DNA of 64,000 nucleotides from Pontiella desulfatans (GCF_900890425.1 NZ_CAAHFG010000004.1:664330-728329), one strand, 5' to 3'; counted from the stretch's first letter, positions 1-9,469 are shown. The notes: generated by a model not told the origin, from the sequence alone. Translations and numbers: made by a program.

Positions 1-1660
1 GATCGCCGTCGAAAACATGACTGCGCGTTTGCAGGGAATCACCATCCCGAGCCTCGACTTCCGCGATGCAAACATCAAGGACGTTGTGCTCTTCCTCACG
101 GAAACTTGCCGTCGTCTCGACACCAGCAAGCAGGGAGTGAACATCCTTCTGCTCGGCATGGAGGATTCCATGGCCGCCGACCAGAACAACATCACCATCT
201 CCATCCGCGACATGAGCCTCTTCGAAGCGCTTTCGTACATTGTGGAAATGGCTTCCCTGAAATTCGAAGTGCAGCCCAAAGCCGTTGCGATCATGCCGGT
301 TGGCCATGTTCCGCCGGCCGACCTTAAAACCGTACCCTACGACGTGATCCCAGAAGTCGGCATGGAACTCGAGTCCATGGCTGGCAGCGGTGGTGGCGGC
401 GGAGCCGACGACCTGTTCGGCGATGCCTCCTCCGATAGCGCCGCCGGCGGACCGGTTGACGTTCAGGGATTCTTCTCCATCGTTGATTGGCCGGAAGGTT
501 CCTCTGCAATCTACCAGCCGAACTTCCACAAGCTGTTCGTCAAGAACACCGAGAAGAACATCAAGGCGGTTGAGGACATCCTTGCCGAGCTCGAAGACGA
601 CGCGATCAAGAAGCGTTCCCAGCAGGTTGAAATCGAAGCCAAGTTCGTTGAATACAACGAAGGTGCCTTGGAAGAACTCGGATTCGACTGGACGCTGTAC
701 GACGACGGCGAATTTGCCGGCCTCGGTTTGGACACGCAAAACTCTTACTACAAGCGTAGCCAAGGTGTTACATCTGGTACAACTGCAGTAGGACCGAGCA
801 GCGGCGTTCTGTTGAACAGCCCATCCACGGGTTATGAAACGATCTCAAATCCTTACAACTCGACTGGCCCAGGCCAGAACATGTTCGGTAACGCCCAGCG
901 CAACAACACCACGGCCTTCGAGACCCTCCAGTCCGGCATCCTGTCCAGCATGGGCGGTGCTCCGGCCCAGATGGTTCTCGCAAACAACGGCCAGTTCCCG
1001 TTCGACCTGGCGATCACCGCCATGGAACAGGAAGGTACCGGCGATGTTCTCTCCGCTCCGCGTGTAACTACCAAGAGCGGCAACGAAGCCATCATCCGCG
1101 TTGTGGAAGTCCACCGCTACCCGCAGGACTACGACGTTGAAACCGGTCAGCGTACTGCTCCGGTCGTCAAGCCGCAGGACTGGGAAGACTACGACCTTGG
1201 TGTCGTGCTCAAGGTTACTCCGGTGGTTGACGCTGAAAGCAACACCATCGACCTCGACCTGCAGCCCGAAATCAACAACTTCAAAGGTTTCGACAACTAC
1301 GTCGTAGGTTACAACGCATACGAATCCGGTGGTAACAACCAGTCCGAACTGTTCGGCGACGGTAGTGCCCTGTTGGCTCGCATGCCTTACTTCGAAACCC
1401 GGACGGTTCAGACGCAGGTCACCATCGCCGATGGTAGCACTGTCATTATGGGCGGTCTGGTTGACGAGCGCACTGAAACCTTCCGCGACCAGGTTCCGTT
1501 CCTCGGGGATATCCCGTACATCGGACGCCTCTTCCGCACCGAAGGTTCCCGTTCGCAGAAGAAAAACCTGATCATCTCCGTCAAAGCCACCCAGGTGGAC
1601 GACCGCGGAATGACTCGCGCCCAGCGCGAACTGGCTCGCCAGACCGCTTCCACCAACTAA
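1..1660 (+). CDS. Secretin-family outer-membrane channel protein (5' end outside window)
   Basis: The reading frame is open from the first bases of the window, so the ATG at 17 is probably internal and the N-terminus is missing. The protein has an N-domain-like region (residues about 1-90 from that ATG, with SLDFRDANIKDVVLFL typical of secretin N-domains), a Gly/Ser/Asp-rich linker near 120-145, a second N-domain with repeat KNTEKNIKAVEDIL, then the C-terminal secretin domain with VEIEAKFVEYNEG and the conserved end VPFLGDIPYIGRLFR. Known secretins form the outer-membrane pore of type II secretion or type IV pilus systems. Which system this one serves cannot be decided because the upstream genes are not in view. 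A strong terminator follows directly, so it is the last gene of its operon. Confidence 0.85.
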   Translation, partial: IAVENMTARLQGITIPSLDFRDANIKDVVLFLTETCRRLDTSKQGVNILLLGMEDSMAADQNNITISIRDMSLFEALSYIVEMASLKFEVQPKAVAIMPVGHVPPADLKTVPYDVIPEVGMELESMAGSGGGGGADDLFGDASSDSAAGGPVDVQGFFSIVDWPEGSSAIYQPNFHKLFVKNTEKNIKAVEDILAELEDDAIKKRSQQVEIEAKFVEYNEGALEELGFDWTLYDDGEFAGLGLDTQNSYYKRSQGVTSGTTAVGPSSGVLLNSPSTGYETISNPYNSTGPGQNMFGNAQRNNTTAFETLQSGILSSMGGAPAQMVLANNGQFPFDLAITAMEQEGTGDVLSAPRVTTKSGNEAIIRVVEVHRYPQDYDVETGQRTAPVVKPQDWEDYDLGVVLKVTPVVDAESNTIDLDLQPEINNFKGFDNYVVGYNAYESGGNNQSELFGDGSALLARMPYFETRTVQTQVTIADGSTVIMGGLVDERTETFRDQVPFLGDIPYIGRLFRTEGSRSQKKNLIISVKATQVDDRGMTRAQRELARQTASTN

Positions 1661-1685
1661 GGAACGCGTCAGGTGATTCGAAAGA

Positions 1686-1715
1686 CCCGCCCATTAACCC
1701 GGGCGGGTTTTTTTT
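1686..1715 (+). terminator. Rho-independent terminator after the secretin gene
   Basis: A CCCGCCC/GGGCGGG stem with an 8-base loop is followed by eight Ts. It begins 26 bases after the secretin stop codon. Confidence 0.9.
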
Positions 1716-1767
1716 ATTCCCCTTTTGGTTCGCAAGAGCCGAAACCATCCTATATTGGTACTATATT

Positions 1768-2376
1768 ATGAAATTCGTTGCTTTTGATTTGGAAACCACG
1801 GGAACAAAACCCAATGCCGACATGATTGTCGAAGTGGGTGCGGTTTTGTTCGACGGAGCCCGGGCCGTGAAAGGCTTTGGAACCTTGGTTGATCCAGGCA
1901 TTCCGATTCCGCCGGATGCATCGGAGGTGAATGGGATCTCGGATGATATGGTTCGGGGCCAGCCCCGTATTAAAGACGTGATGGGCGATTTTGCCGACTT
2001 CTGCGGTGATTTGCCTTTAGTGGCGCACAATGCTCCCTTCGATTTCAAGTTCCTGCTTGAGGATGTGAATTTGCATAAGGCAGCCGCGCCGAAAGGTGTC
2101 GTGCTCGACACGCTTCCGCTGGCGCGCCTTGTTTTCCCCGGCCTAGCGAACTATCGCCTGGGGACGTTGGTTCGCCATTTCGGATTCCCAAGCGGAACCT
2201 TCCACCGGGCGGAGGAGGATAGTTCCTACTGCGGGCTTCTATTCGCCAAAATCCTTGAGACGCTTGAAATGCGCGGGGAATCCTGCCTGGAGCACGATCT
2301 GGTGAAAATGATTGGAAAGGCGGAAATGCGTTTTCCCCAGTTTGCGGCACAGCCCGACCAGCTCGACCTATTTTAA
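1768..2376 (+). CDS. DnaQ-like 3'-5' exonuclease (DEDDh family)
   Basis: This 202-residue protein is close to the minimal DnaQ/RNase T exonuclease fold. The three exonuclease motifs are visible: ExoI DLETTG (D7, E9), ExoII in AHNAPFD (D92) and ExoIII HRAEED (H146 to D151), the last marking the DEDDh subtype. The family removes 3' nucleotides, as in the DNA polymerase III epsilon subunit, but stand-alone paralogues of this size also act in repair or RNA processing. The C-terminus ends QLDLF, which resembles a beta-clamp-binding peptide (QLxLF), so the enzyme may be tethered to the sliding clamp. It lies 24 bases upstream of the dehydrogenase gene and may be cotranscribed with it. Confidence 0.88.
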   Translation: MKFVAFDLETTGTKPNADMIVEVGAVLFDGARAVKGFGTLVDPGIPIPPDASEVNGISDDMVRGQPRIKDVMGDFADFCGDLPLVAHNAPFDFKFLLEDVNLHKAAAPKGVVLDTLPLARLVFPGLANYRLGTLVRHFGFPSGTFHRAEEDSSYCGLLFAKILETLEMRGESCLEHDLVKMIGKAEMRFPQFAAQPDQLDLF

Positions 2377-2400
2377 GGCCCATCCCCGAACGAGAACCCC

Positions 2401-3396
2401 ATGAAAATCGCTTTTTTCAGCAACAAACCCTACGACCGTAAGTTTTTTGATTTGGCCAATAAGGATTTTGGCCACGAGATTACCTATTTTGAATCAAAGC
2501 TTCGCCGCGAAACCCTTAAGTTGGCCGAGGGCTACGAGTGCGCCTGTGTCTTCGTGAACGATCAGGTCGATGCTTCCGTGCTGATTGCACTGGCTGCCCA
2601 GGGTACAAGGCTCGTGGCCTTGCGGTGCGCGGGGTTCAACAATGTTGATATCCACAGTGCCAAGGAGCTGGGTATTTCGGTTGTTCGCGTTCCGGCCTAT
2701 TCCCCGTATGCCGTCGCGGAGCACACGGTGGGTTTGATGCTTGCCCTGAACCGGAAGGTCTACTGGGCGAATTCGCGGGTCAAGGAAGGCAATTTCTCGC
2801 TGGATGGACTCCTGGGCTTCGATATGCGGGGGCGCACGGTTGGTTTGGTGGGAACCGGGAAAATCGGGGAATGCGTGGCCAGAATCCTGAATGGATTTGG
2901 TTGCAACATCATTGCCCATGATAAATTCAAGAATCCAGCGTGCGAGGCGCTAGGCGTAAAATATGTCGAGCGCGATGAACTGTTTGCACAATCGGACATT
3001 ATTACGCTTCACTGCCCCCTGTTTAAGGAGACGCGTCATTTGATCGGGATGGATGCCATCGCCAAAATGAAGAAGGGCGTAATGATCATCAACACCAGCC
3101 GTGGTGCGTTGATTGATGCCCGTGCTGCCATTGAAGGCCTAAAATCGGAGAAGATCGGCTATCTGGGGATCGACGTCTACGAGGAAGAAGAGGAACTGTT
3201 CTTTGAAGACAAAACCTTTGAAATCCGTACCGACGATGTATTTGCCCGCCTGACCACCTTCCCGAACGTGGTGATTACGGGGCATCAGGCCTACTTTACC
3301 GAAGAAGCCGTTTCGGCCATTGCGAAGACGACGCTCGAAAACATTTCCGCCTATGAAAAAGGTGAAGAGCTGGCCAACGCCGTGGACCCCGACTAG
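2401..3396 (+). CDS. ldhA: D-2-hydroxyacid dehydrogenase, D-lactate dehydrogenase type
   Basis: The 331-residue protein has the full D-isomer 2-hydroxyacid dehydrogenase layout. A split substrate-binding domain lies at both ends, the NAD-binding glycine motif GTGKIG is near residue 150, the catalytic Arg is in NTSRGALID, the Glu lies in the YEEEEELFFED region and the catalytic His is in ITGHQAYFTEE. The start MKIAFFSNKPYD matches fermentative D-lactate dehydrogenases, which reduce pyruvate to D-lactate with NADH. The exact substrate is inferred. The stop codon TAG uses the TA target duplication plus the first G of the IS element that follows. Before insertion the stop would have been TAA, so the protein is unchanged. 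Confidence 0.85.
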   Translation: MKIAFFSNKPYDRKFFDLANKDFGHEITYFESKLRRETLKLAEGYECACVFVNDQVDASVLIALAAQGTRLVALRCAGFNNVDIHSAKELGISVVRVPAYSPYAVAEHTVGLMLALNRKVYWANSRVKEGNFSLDGLLGFDMRGRTVGLVGTGKIGECVARILNGFGCNIIAHDKFKNPACEALGVKYVERDELFAQSDIITLHCPLFKETRHLIGMDAIAKMKKGVMIINTSRGALIDARAAIEGLKSEKIGYLGIDVYEEEEELFFEDKTFEIRTDDVFARLTTFPNVVITGHQAYFTEEAVSAIAKTTLENISAYEKGEELANAVDPD

Positions 3397-4397
3397 AGCA
3401 ATTTAATTTAAACTGTAGCCGCATGAGGCAAACCAACCTTGAGCATCCGCCGCACTAACGCACCCTAAGGCAGCGCCGATCGCATCAAACAGAGATTCCA
3501 GGGAGCGCGCTTTTTCCCCGCGAAGCAATTGCTTTACTTTGCTCCACATCTTTTCGATGGGATTGAGATCAGGACTGTAGGGCGGAAGGAACCAAACCTC
3601 TGCCCCAGCTTCTTCGATCAACTGTAACGAAGCCTTGTCCTTATGAGCCGAGAGGTTATCAAGCACAACGATATCGCCCACTCGAAGAGTCGGAGCTAGA
3701 ACCTGTTCGACATAGGCACGGAATACATCGCCGCTTGTGGCGGCATCAATCGCCATGCAGGCTGTTTCTCCGTTGAAACGAATGGAGGAGATCATGGTGG
3801 TGGTACACCAATGGCCATGCGGGGCGTGATCGTAAGCCCGCTCATTTTTCGGCGAGCGTCCGTACAGCCGAGTCATATTGGTCTTGGCTCCAGCCTCATC
3901 AATAAAGACCAACCGAGCAATGTCAAGTTGCCCTTGCATGGCCATCCACTCAGCCCGTGCGAGTTTCACGTCTTCGCGCCCTTGCTCGCTGGCGTGAAGC
4001 GTTTTTTTTAAAGCTCATCCCCATGTCCTTGAGTACATAGTGAATGGCAGGCAGCGTGCAATCGAGCTCCAGTTGCTCTCGGATCTCCCACAACGTGATA
4101 TCAGGTTGCCGATCAATCAGCGTTTTCATCTGCTTCCGGTGCTCTTGGGTGAAGTAGGGTTTTCTTCCTGAATGGCTGTGAAGCGGGGCGATATCGCCGG
4201 TTCGCTTCCGTTGCGAGAGGAGCTTCTTTACCATACCAAGCGATACCTTGTATCGGTCAGCAATGTCCTGCCGGGTTCCTTCTCCGGCATCGTAGGTGGC
4301 CAGAATTCTCTGGCGTAGATCCAGTGATAGAGTGCTCATGCAAAGAACTCTACACAATGACTCATCTAATGGCTATAGAATTATTTAAAATGCTCTA
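3394..4397. mobile_element. IS630-family insertion sequence with TA target duplication
   Basis: The element is 1000 bp (3396-4395) and is flanked on both sides by TA, the target duplication expected of IS630/Tc1 elements. The ends are imperfect inverted repeats beginning GAGCA and sharing TTTAA and TAGCC blocks. It carries one transposase gene on the minus strand, split by a frameshift. It sits exactly at the stop codons of the two convergent neighbours, and both proteins keep their original ends. Confidence 0.92.
3403..4339 (-). CDS. IS630 transposase, produced by -1 frameshift from two overlapping frames
   Basis: The N-terminal frame (to about 3950) holds a helix-turn-helix domain (DIADRYKVSLGMVKKLL) and a second winged-helix segment. 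The C-terminal frame (3403-3969) holds the DDE catalytic domain with D in LVFIDEAG, D in IVVLDNLSAHK and E in DLNPIEKMWS. The frames overlap at a run of eight A on the coding strand (4002-4009) just after the codons for MSF. A -1 slip there joins them into SFKKTLHASEQG and on into the DDE domain. Such slippery A runs are common in IS630 elements, so the gene is probably functional and not broken, but an indel cannot be excluded from sequence alone. I chose the start MSTLSL at 4339. Confidence 0.88.
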
Positions 4398-4721
4398 ATC
4401 GTTGGACGGTTCGGATTCATTCTCCAACTCCCGCATGATCAGCTCAGCGGGGGTGAGGTATTTCTTCTCGTTGTTGCATTCCTTGCAGCAGGCAACGCAG
4501 TTGGACTTGGTGCTCTTTCCGCCGCGTACGACGGGCAACACATGATCCATGGTCAACTCATCGGGTTGGAAATGACCCCCGCAATAATGGCAGACCCCTT
4601 GGGTGAGTTGTTGTTTCCACCAGTCGCCCTTGCGCAGTTCCTTGGCCTTGGCCCGCTCACGCTTCACATGTGCAGGGTCTTTCCTAATATCGATCCAGTC
4701 GTCGTTCACCATGCTCTCCAT
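4395..4721 (-). CDS. HNH endonuclease domain protein
   Basis: This 108-residue protein carries CHYCGGHF, then MDHVLPVVRGGKS and NCVACCKECNNEK. These are the two CxxC zinc-binding knuckles and the DH...N of the HNH nuclease fold. Genes of this size and layout occur widely in bacterial chromosomes with no established role; the family cleaves or nicks DNA. The C-terminus is Asp- and Glu-rich. Its TAG stop overlaps the right end of the IS630 element, and the ancestral stop read the same. The initiator could be the first ATG (MESMVND) or the fourth codon. Confidence 0.82.
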   Translation of the reverse strand: MESMVNDDWIDIRKDPAHVKRERAKAKELRKGDWWKQQLTQGVCHYCGGHFQPDELTMDHVLPVVRGGKSTKSNCVACCKECNNEKKYLTPAELIMRELENESEPSND

Positions 4722-4837
4722 TCGATGGCAGGAACCTAATCCCCCTCGGGGGCGGTTTCAATGAAATCGTTGGAAAAGAAAATTGTGTCTGCATTGAACA
4801 GCAACTAGACTAAAAGGGTCTTTTATTCGGAGGTTGC

Positions 4838-5341
4838 ATGATGAGGTATCTATATACTGTTTTATTAATCGCCTTGGCCGGGTTGACGGCCTGCGCAAAA
4901 GAGGAGGCAAAATCCATGGATACGAACAAGGTGGTCAAAACCGAGGCCGAATGGAAGGAACAGCTCGACGACATGCAATATTACGTTGCCCGGCAGAAGG
5001 GAACCGAGCGGCCATATACGGGGAAATACTGGGACAACAAGGAGTGGGGAATCTATTCCTGCATCTGTTGCGGAACCGACCTCTTTCTTTCCGACACCAA
5101 GTTTGATTCCGGTTGCGGGTGGCCAAGCTATTTCAAGCCGGTCAACGACAAAGTCATCACCGAACACCGCGATACCTCCGCCGGCATGATCCGAACCGAA
5201 GTGGTCTGCAGCAAATGCGATGCCCATCTGGGGCACGTCTTTCCCGACGGTCCGCCACCCACCGGCCTGCGTTATTGCATCAACTCGGCCTCCATCAGTT
5301 TCCGGGAAACCGAAAAGCCAGCGGAGCAGGAAAAAAAATAG
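4838..5341 (+). CDS. msrB: Peptide-methionine (R)-S-oxide reductase B, lipoprotein form
   Basis: The 167-residue protein begins with a lipoprotein signal (hydrophobic stretch then LTAC lipobox, Cys near residue 19), so it should be anchored in an envelope membrane facing the periplasm. The MsrB domain follows: a CICC zinc knuckle, [27 protein letters not shown] with the second zinc CxxC, and the catalytic Cys in LRYCINSAS. The enzyme reduces the R-sulfoxide of methionine in oxidised proteins. The periplasmic location implies repair of envelope proteins and needs an exported electron donor that is not in this window. GGAGG lies five bases upstream of the ATG. Confidence 0.92.
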   Translation: MMRYLYTVLLIALAGLTACAKEEAKSMDTNKVVKTEAEWKEQLDDMQYYVARQKGTERPYTGKYWDNKEWGIYSCICCGTDLFLSDTKFDSGCGWPSYFKPVNDKVITEHRDTSAGMIRTEVVCSKCDAHLGHVFPDGPPPTGLRYCINSASISFRETEKPAEQEKK

Positions 5342-5350
5342 TGGGCAGGT

Positions 5351-6760
5351 TTAACGCTTGGTGAATTCACCGTTTTTCAACCGTTTGCAATATTTCTTTG
5401 TTTCCCTCGCCACGACACCGGAGAGCAGCATCAGGCCGATCAGGTTGGGGATGGCCATGAGGGCGTTCGAAATGTCGGCCAGTGTCCAGATAACCTTCAA
5501 TCCGCCTACGGCGCCGATGGTGATGGCAACGACGAATAGCCAGCGGTAGACCGGAATTGCTTTCGACCCGAACAGGTATTCCGCGCAGCGATCCCCGTAA
5601 TAGGACCAGCCGAGCATGGTGGAATAGGCGAAAAACACCAGGCCGATGCCAACCAGATAGTGCCCCCAGCCAAACAACCCTTCCTGGAAAGCGTATGCCG
5701 TTAGCGCCCCGCCATCGTGCTCGCTGGAATGGGCGCCCGTCACCAGGATCACCAACGCCGTCATGGTGCAGATGATCAGCGTATCGATGAGCGGCCCCAG
5801 CATGGCCACCGTGCCTTCGCGCACCGGCTCGTTGGTTTTGACCGCCGCGTGGGCGATCGGCGCCGAGCCAAGACCGGATTCGTTGGAAAAGACACCACGC
5901 GCCACACCGAAACGCACCGTCGTCCCAATCACCCCGCCGCCAACGGCGTAGGGCGTGAAGGCATATTTGAAAATCAAACCGAACGCTTCGGGAATGGCCG
6001 CGGCATGAAGGATCAGGATGACGCCCGCGCCAACGACGTAGAAGCAGCACATGAATGGAACAATGACACCTGCAACATTGGCGATGCGCTTGATGCCGCC
6101 AAGAATCACGATGCCGGCCAGCGCCGAAAGGGTAAGCCCGGTCGCCAAGCTCATCCAGCTGATTTCAAAGCCATCCCAAAGAGTGAATCCTCCACTTTGC
6201 GCGGCATCCGGCAACAGGTAGGCCAGGCCTCCGACCACGGAGTTGGCCTGCACCATGTTTCCGATTCCAAACGACGCCACTACCCCGAAGAAGGCGAACA
6301 GGGCTCCGAGGAATCCGCCCAGCATTTTGTTTTTCAAACCCAGGGAGAGGAAATACATGGGGCCGCCGCTGGCAGAACCATCCTCATGGATCTTGCGGTA
6401 CTTCACCGCCAGGGTGCAGGAGGTGAACTTGGTGGCCATGCCGACCAGCGCCGTGACCCACATCCAGAATACCGCGCCGGGGCCGCCGGACGCAATGGCC
6501 GTGGCCACGCCGGCAATGTTGCCGGTGCCGATGGTGGCCGAGAGGGCCGTGGCCAGCGCCTTGAAATGGGAGACATCGCCGCTTTCATCGGGCTGGTCGT
6601 ATTTCCCCATCACACAGGCGATGGCATGGCCGAGATGCCGGACTTGCACGAACATCAGGCGTACGGTCAGGAAGAGTCCGGAGCCGACCAGCAGGACGAT
6701 CATCACCGGCCCCCATACAAAATCATCCACCTTGCCCAGCAACTCGTTCAACCACTCCAT
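5351..6760 (-). CDS. Sodium:alanine/glycine symporter (AGCS family)
   Basis: The 469-residue protein has about ten to eleven hydrophobic segments and the AGCS signatures. These include the N-terminal WGPVMIVLLVGSGLFLTVRL, GTGNIAGVATAIASGGPGAVFWMW, and GVARGVFSNESGLGSAPIAHAA. The family imports alanine or glycine with sodium across the inner membrane. The length matches the family. It is convergent with msrB, separated by nine bases, and there is no obvious terminator between the two stops. The sequence after its start (6761-6822) is short and holds no gene. Confidence 0.93.
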   Translation of the reverse strand: MEWLNELLGKVDDFVWGPVMIVLLVGSGLFLTVRLMFVQVRHLGHAIACVMGKYDQPDESGDVSHFKALATALSATIGTGNIAGVATAIASGGPGAVFWMWVTALVGMATKFTSCTLAVKYRKIHEDGSASGGPMYFLSLGLKNKMLGGFLGALFAFFGVVASFGIGNMVQANSVVGGLAYLLPDAAQSGGFTLWDGFEISWMSLATGLTLSALAGIVILGGIKRIANVAGVIVPFMCCFYVVGAGVILILHAAAIPEAFGLIFKYAFTPYAVGGGVIGTTVRFGVARGVFSNESGLGSAPIAHAAVKTNEPVREGTVAMLGPLIDTLIICTMTALVILVTGAHSSEHDGGALTAYAFQEGLFGWGHYLVGIGLVFFAYSTMLGWSYYGDRCAEYLFGSKAIPVYRWLFVVAITIGAVGGLKVIWTLADISNALMAIPNLIGLMLLSGVVARETKKYCKRLKNGEFTKR

Positions 6761-6822
6761 GAAAACCTCCGTTCAAGCTAAGGTAATGAGCACGGCGCGG
6801 CTTGGCAAACGTTGCTTATCCC

Positions 6823-6877
6823 AAAAGAAAAGCCCCGCCAAAAATGACGGGGCTGGTGGTTGTGCCGTGACGGCACA
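6823..6877 (-). terminator. Terminator and second hairpin after the VWA/PKD gene
   Basis: Read on the minus strand, TGTGCCG/CGGCACA forms a first hairpin (6861-6877). AGCCCCG/CGGGGCT (6831-6854) then forms a second, followed by a T-rich run. The same pair of hairpins follows the related large gene near 9399-9448. Confidence 0.85.
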
Positions 6878-6898
6878 TTTTGGCCAGCGGCTAGGTTG

Positions 6899-8914
6899 CT
6901 AGAGGTTCAGCCACCATTTTTCCGGGTTGTTTTCCTTGCTGATGACAATGCCACCCTTCCAGATCGGCAGCATGCTGCCATTGTCGTAGATGGTGGTCTC
7001 GGCGCCGGTAACATCTTCCTTCCAGATACGGATCCGGAAGGTATCGGCGGTGTCGTCGCCCATCCAAACCATGAACTTGTATCCGGGCTTTCCATTGGCG
7101 GTGCCTTCGCCCGAAATCTGGGCGTTCTTTCCATCCGGGCTGACGACCAGAGCTTCATAGTTATCGCTAGCGAACTTCAGGCTGCCTGCCTGGAGGTTGA
7201 AGCCGGCACGGCCAACCGGAATGGTCTCACCGTCGTTGTATTTCGAGTAGACCACGAAGCGGGCTTCGCCGTTGATCGACCCATTCGCCGAATAGGCACC
7301 CTTCGGCGAGGTTATGCATCCCCAGCCGAACGCAAATCCGGCGCGGATGTCGGAAACAACAACCGTTACAGCAAGGCTGGTGCTATTGCCGGCATCGTCT
7401 GTCACGGTTACCGTGGCTTTGTAGGTTCCAGCAGCGGCATAGGCATGCGTCGTGTCGGTGGTTGCAGGCGATCCGTCGCCGAAGTCCCAGACCACATCGA
7501 GGGTGGGGTCGTAGGAGTCGATCGCGTCGACCGAGAAGGTGACGGTTTCGCCCACCATGGCCGGGTTCGGGATCGCGTCGGCAGACAGGATTTGGGGCGG
7601 TGTGTGGTCTGCGACTGTTACGTCGGCTGCTCCAACGGAGGTGCGGCCATCGTTATCCATGGCACGAACCCTGACGATGCCCGTGTATTCGGCAGGCCAG
7701 GAGTGTGTCGCCGTCGGCACGCCGGTGGCTTCGTCATAAACACCGTCGGCGTCCCAATCCCATTCGAACAGGACAATCACGCCGTCGGGATCGAACGAGG
7801 CACTCGCATCGAAAACGATGGCTTGGCCAGGATCGCCGATATACGGGCCGCCAGCATTGACGACCGGGGAATAGGAAATCTCTTCCAAGGCGGCCTTAAT
7901 AGCGGCAACAACGGCACTGGCGTTGGCGGCGGTGAAGACTTCGCCACCGGTGCAGTCGGCAAGGGCCTGGAAGTAGGCGGCTGCGGAGCTGTCGCCACCG
8001 ATAATCACAGGATACAGGATCGACGCGCCAGCTTCGAGGGCTGCCAGGCAAACGTCGTTTGCGACATACCCAGTGAAGGGTTCCGGGTCGTGCGGCGGAG
8101 CGTCGGTCATGATGATCATCACCCGTTTGCTCATGCCTTCCGGGCGCCAGCCACCAAGAGAGGTGGAGTCGATGCAGTGCATCAGGGCCGCATAGGCGGA
8201 TTCCGGCCAGTCGGCACCTCCGCCCGTTCCGATGGAGTTGATGGCAGCCACAGCTGCGGCTTGGTCGGTGGTGAAGGGCAGGACATCCCGGTACTCATAA
8301 TCCGTGCTACCTCCGTAAGGGGAAACGGGGAAATCACGGTAGTCTACCACTGCAATCCTGAATTCAGGAATGTCCGTGGCGATTTGGGTGATGATCTCGT
8401 TCGCGGCGGCTTTTACAGCGCCAATGTCGTCCCACATGCTGCCTGTGCTATCGATGCAGAAGATCAGATCGACCGGGGCAAGCGTGACGGGGGCGACCGC
8501 CGGTTCTACCATGGCCACCATAGGCGCTCCTTCCGGTGCGATGACGGTTGCGGTGATGTCCCACTCAAGCTCAAGGCCTTCGGGTTGTTCCTGGCCCGTG
8601 AATTCGGGCGTGACCACGGCTACCGTGTCGTCGAGCACAACGCTGGCACCAGCGGCCAGATAGTCGATCGTGAACACGCTCGGTATCACCGTCAAGGCCG
8701 ATCCCGACGCGGCGGACACCGTTACGTCGCTAACGGCGGTTCCAAGTGAATTGACCACACGGACTTGAGATACCATGACATTCGCGGAACCTTCCTTGAA
8801 CGTATTCACCGCACTCAGTTTTACTTTGACACCTTCCGTCGTTCCGTGGGCGATCGATGCAATCGCGAGGAACGCGGCGGCAACAACGCCTAGTTTCTTT
8901 CTTACATGTTTCAT
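6899..8914 (-). CDS. Secreted von Willebrand A and PKD domain protein
   Basis: The 671-residue protein starts with a signal peptide (KKLGVVAAAFLAIASIAHG). A beta-rich region of about 120 residues comes next. A VWA domain (about 145-330) follows with the MIDAS motif DSTGSM, a Thr in the TMIIMTDAPP region and a metal-binding Asp. Two PKD domains follow (GPYIGDPGQAIVFDAS... and PNPAMVGETVTFSVDA...VVWDFGDGSPATTD). The last 140 residues are a beta-rich module nearly repeated in the next large protein. VWA and PKD domains usually mediate adhesion or protein contacts outside the cell. The ligand is unknown. GGGAGG lies seven bases before the ATG, and a terminator follows. Confidence 0.85.
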   Translation of the reverse strand: MKHVRKKLGVVAAAFLAIASIAHGTTEGVKVKLSAVNTFKEGSANVMVSQVRVVNSLGTAVSDVTVSAASGSALTVIPSVFTIDYLAAGASVVLDDTVAVVTPEFTGQEQPEGLELEWDITATVIAPEGAPMVAMVEPAVAPVTLAPVDLIFCIDSTGSMWDDIGAVKAAANEIITQIATDIPEFRIAVVDYRDFPVSPYGGSTDYEYRDVLPFTTDQAAAVAAINSIGTGGGADWPESAYAALMHCIDSTSLGGWRPEGMSKRVMIIMTDAPPHDPEPFTGYVANDVCLAALEAGASILYPVIIGGDSSAAAYFQALADCTGGEVFTAANASAVVAAIKAALEEISYSPVVNAGGPYIGDPGQAIVFDASASFDPDGVIVLFEWDWDADGVYDEATGVPTATHSWPAEYTGIVRVRAMDNDGRTSVGAADVTVADHTPPQILSADAIPNPAMVGETVTFSVDAIDSYDPTLDVVWDFGDGSPATTDTTHAYAAAGTYKATVTVTDDAGNSTSLAVTVVVSDIRAGFAFGWGCITSPKGAYSANGSINGEARFVVYSKYNDGETIPVGRAGFNLQAGSLKFASDNYEALVVSPDGKNAQISGEGTANGKPGYKFMVWMGDDTADTFRIRIWKEDVTGAETTIYDNGSMLPIWKGGIVISKENNPEKWWLNL

Positions 8915-9398
8915 TTTAGCCTCCCTAGCTAATGTATGATTGAAATATACTTAGGATTATCAATGTGACTTTCCGATCATCTCTTCATTGCATTCTCTTT
9001 ATCCAACCACCTCCCTAGTGGATGTGCCACCATTAGGATGCCTTGTGATAAAGGAGTGGGATCGTGCTGAATGGAATTCGGTTCAGGGGGTCGTGGTCGC
9101 AATGAAACCCCATTGCGTAAAACGCCTCGTAGGTATTCGAATCATCAGCTGTTCAAGCACTCCCTTCCAAGCAAGGACTATCCAACAGGCCAGCATTGTA
9201 AGAAATCGAACCCCACGATTCCAAAAAACATAGCCAACGCCCGGATTGGTTTAACCAGTCGCCCGCTTTGTTGGGTTGGATTAAAAGATGATAATGCAGT
9301 TAGATGCAATAAAAAATAAACATAAAAAAGAAATGTTAGAAAATGCTAATATAAAGTTGTGTGATTGAGTACTTCTTTTAGCAGTTCATTCGTTCATG
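8915..9398. other. Intergenic region, 484 bp, no gene seen
   Basis: AT-richer DNA between two minus-strand genes. It should hold the promoter of the VWA/PKD gene and the trailing part of the upstream terminator region. The frames here (8988-9319) are short, mutually overlapping and give no recognisable protein. Confidence 0.6.
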
Positions 9399-9448
9399 AA
9401 AAAGCCCCGCCATTCCTGACGGGGCTGATCCATGTGCCGGAACGGCAC
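9399..9448 (-). terminator. Terminator pair after the large PKD protein gene
   Basis: AGCCCCG/CGGGGCT (9403-9426) is followed on the minus strand by a T-rich stretch. GTGCCG/CGGCAC (9434-9448) forms a second hairpin nearer the gene. The pair matches the arrangement after 6899. Confidence 0.85.
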
Positions 9449-9469
9449 GGTTACCAGAAAACCAGGAGG

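Noticed and set aside
5717-6781. Long plus-strand frame opposite the symporter
   Set aside because: It is the antisense shadow of the alanine symporter gene and has the Arg/Gly/His-rich composition of a shadow, with no recognisable domain.
6860-8749. 629-residue plus-strand frame opposite the VWA/PKD gene
   Set aside because: The minus strand carries a signal peptide, VWA and PKD domains and a ribosome-binding site. The plus frame has none and is a GC-driven shadow.
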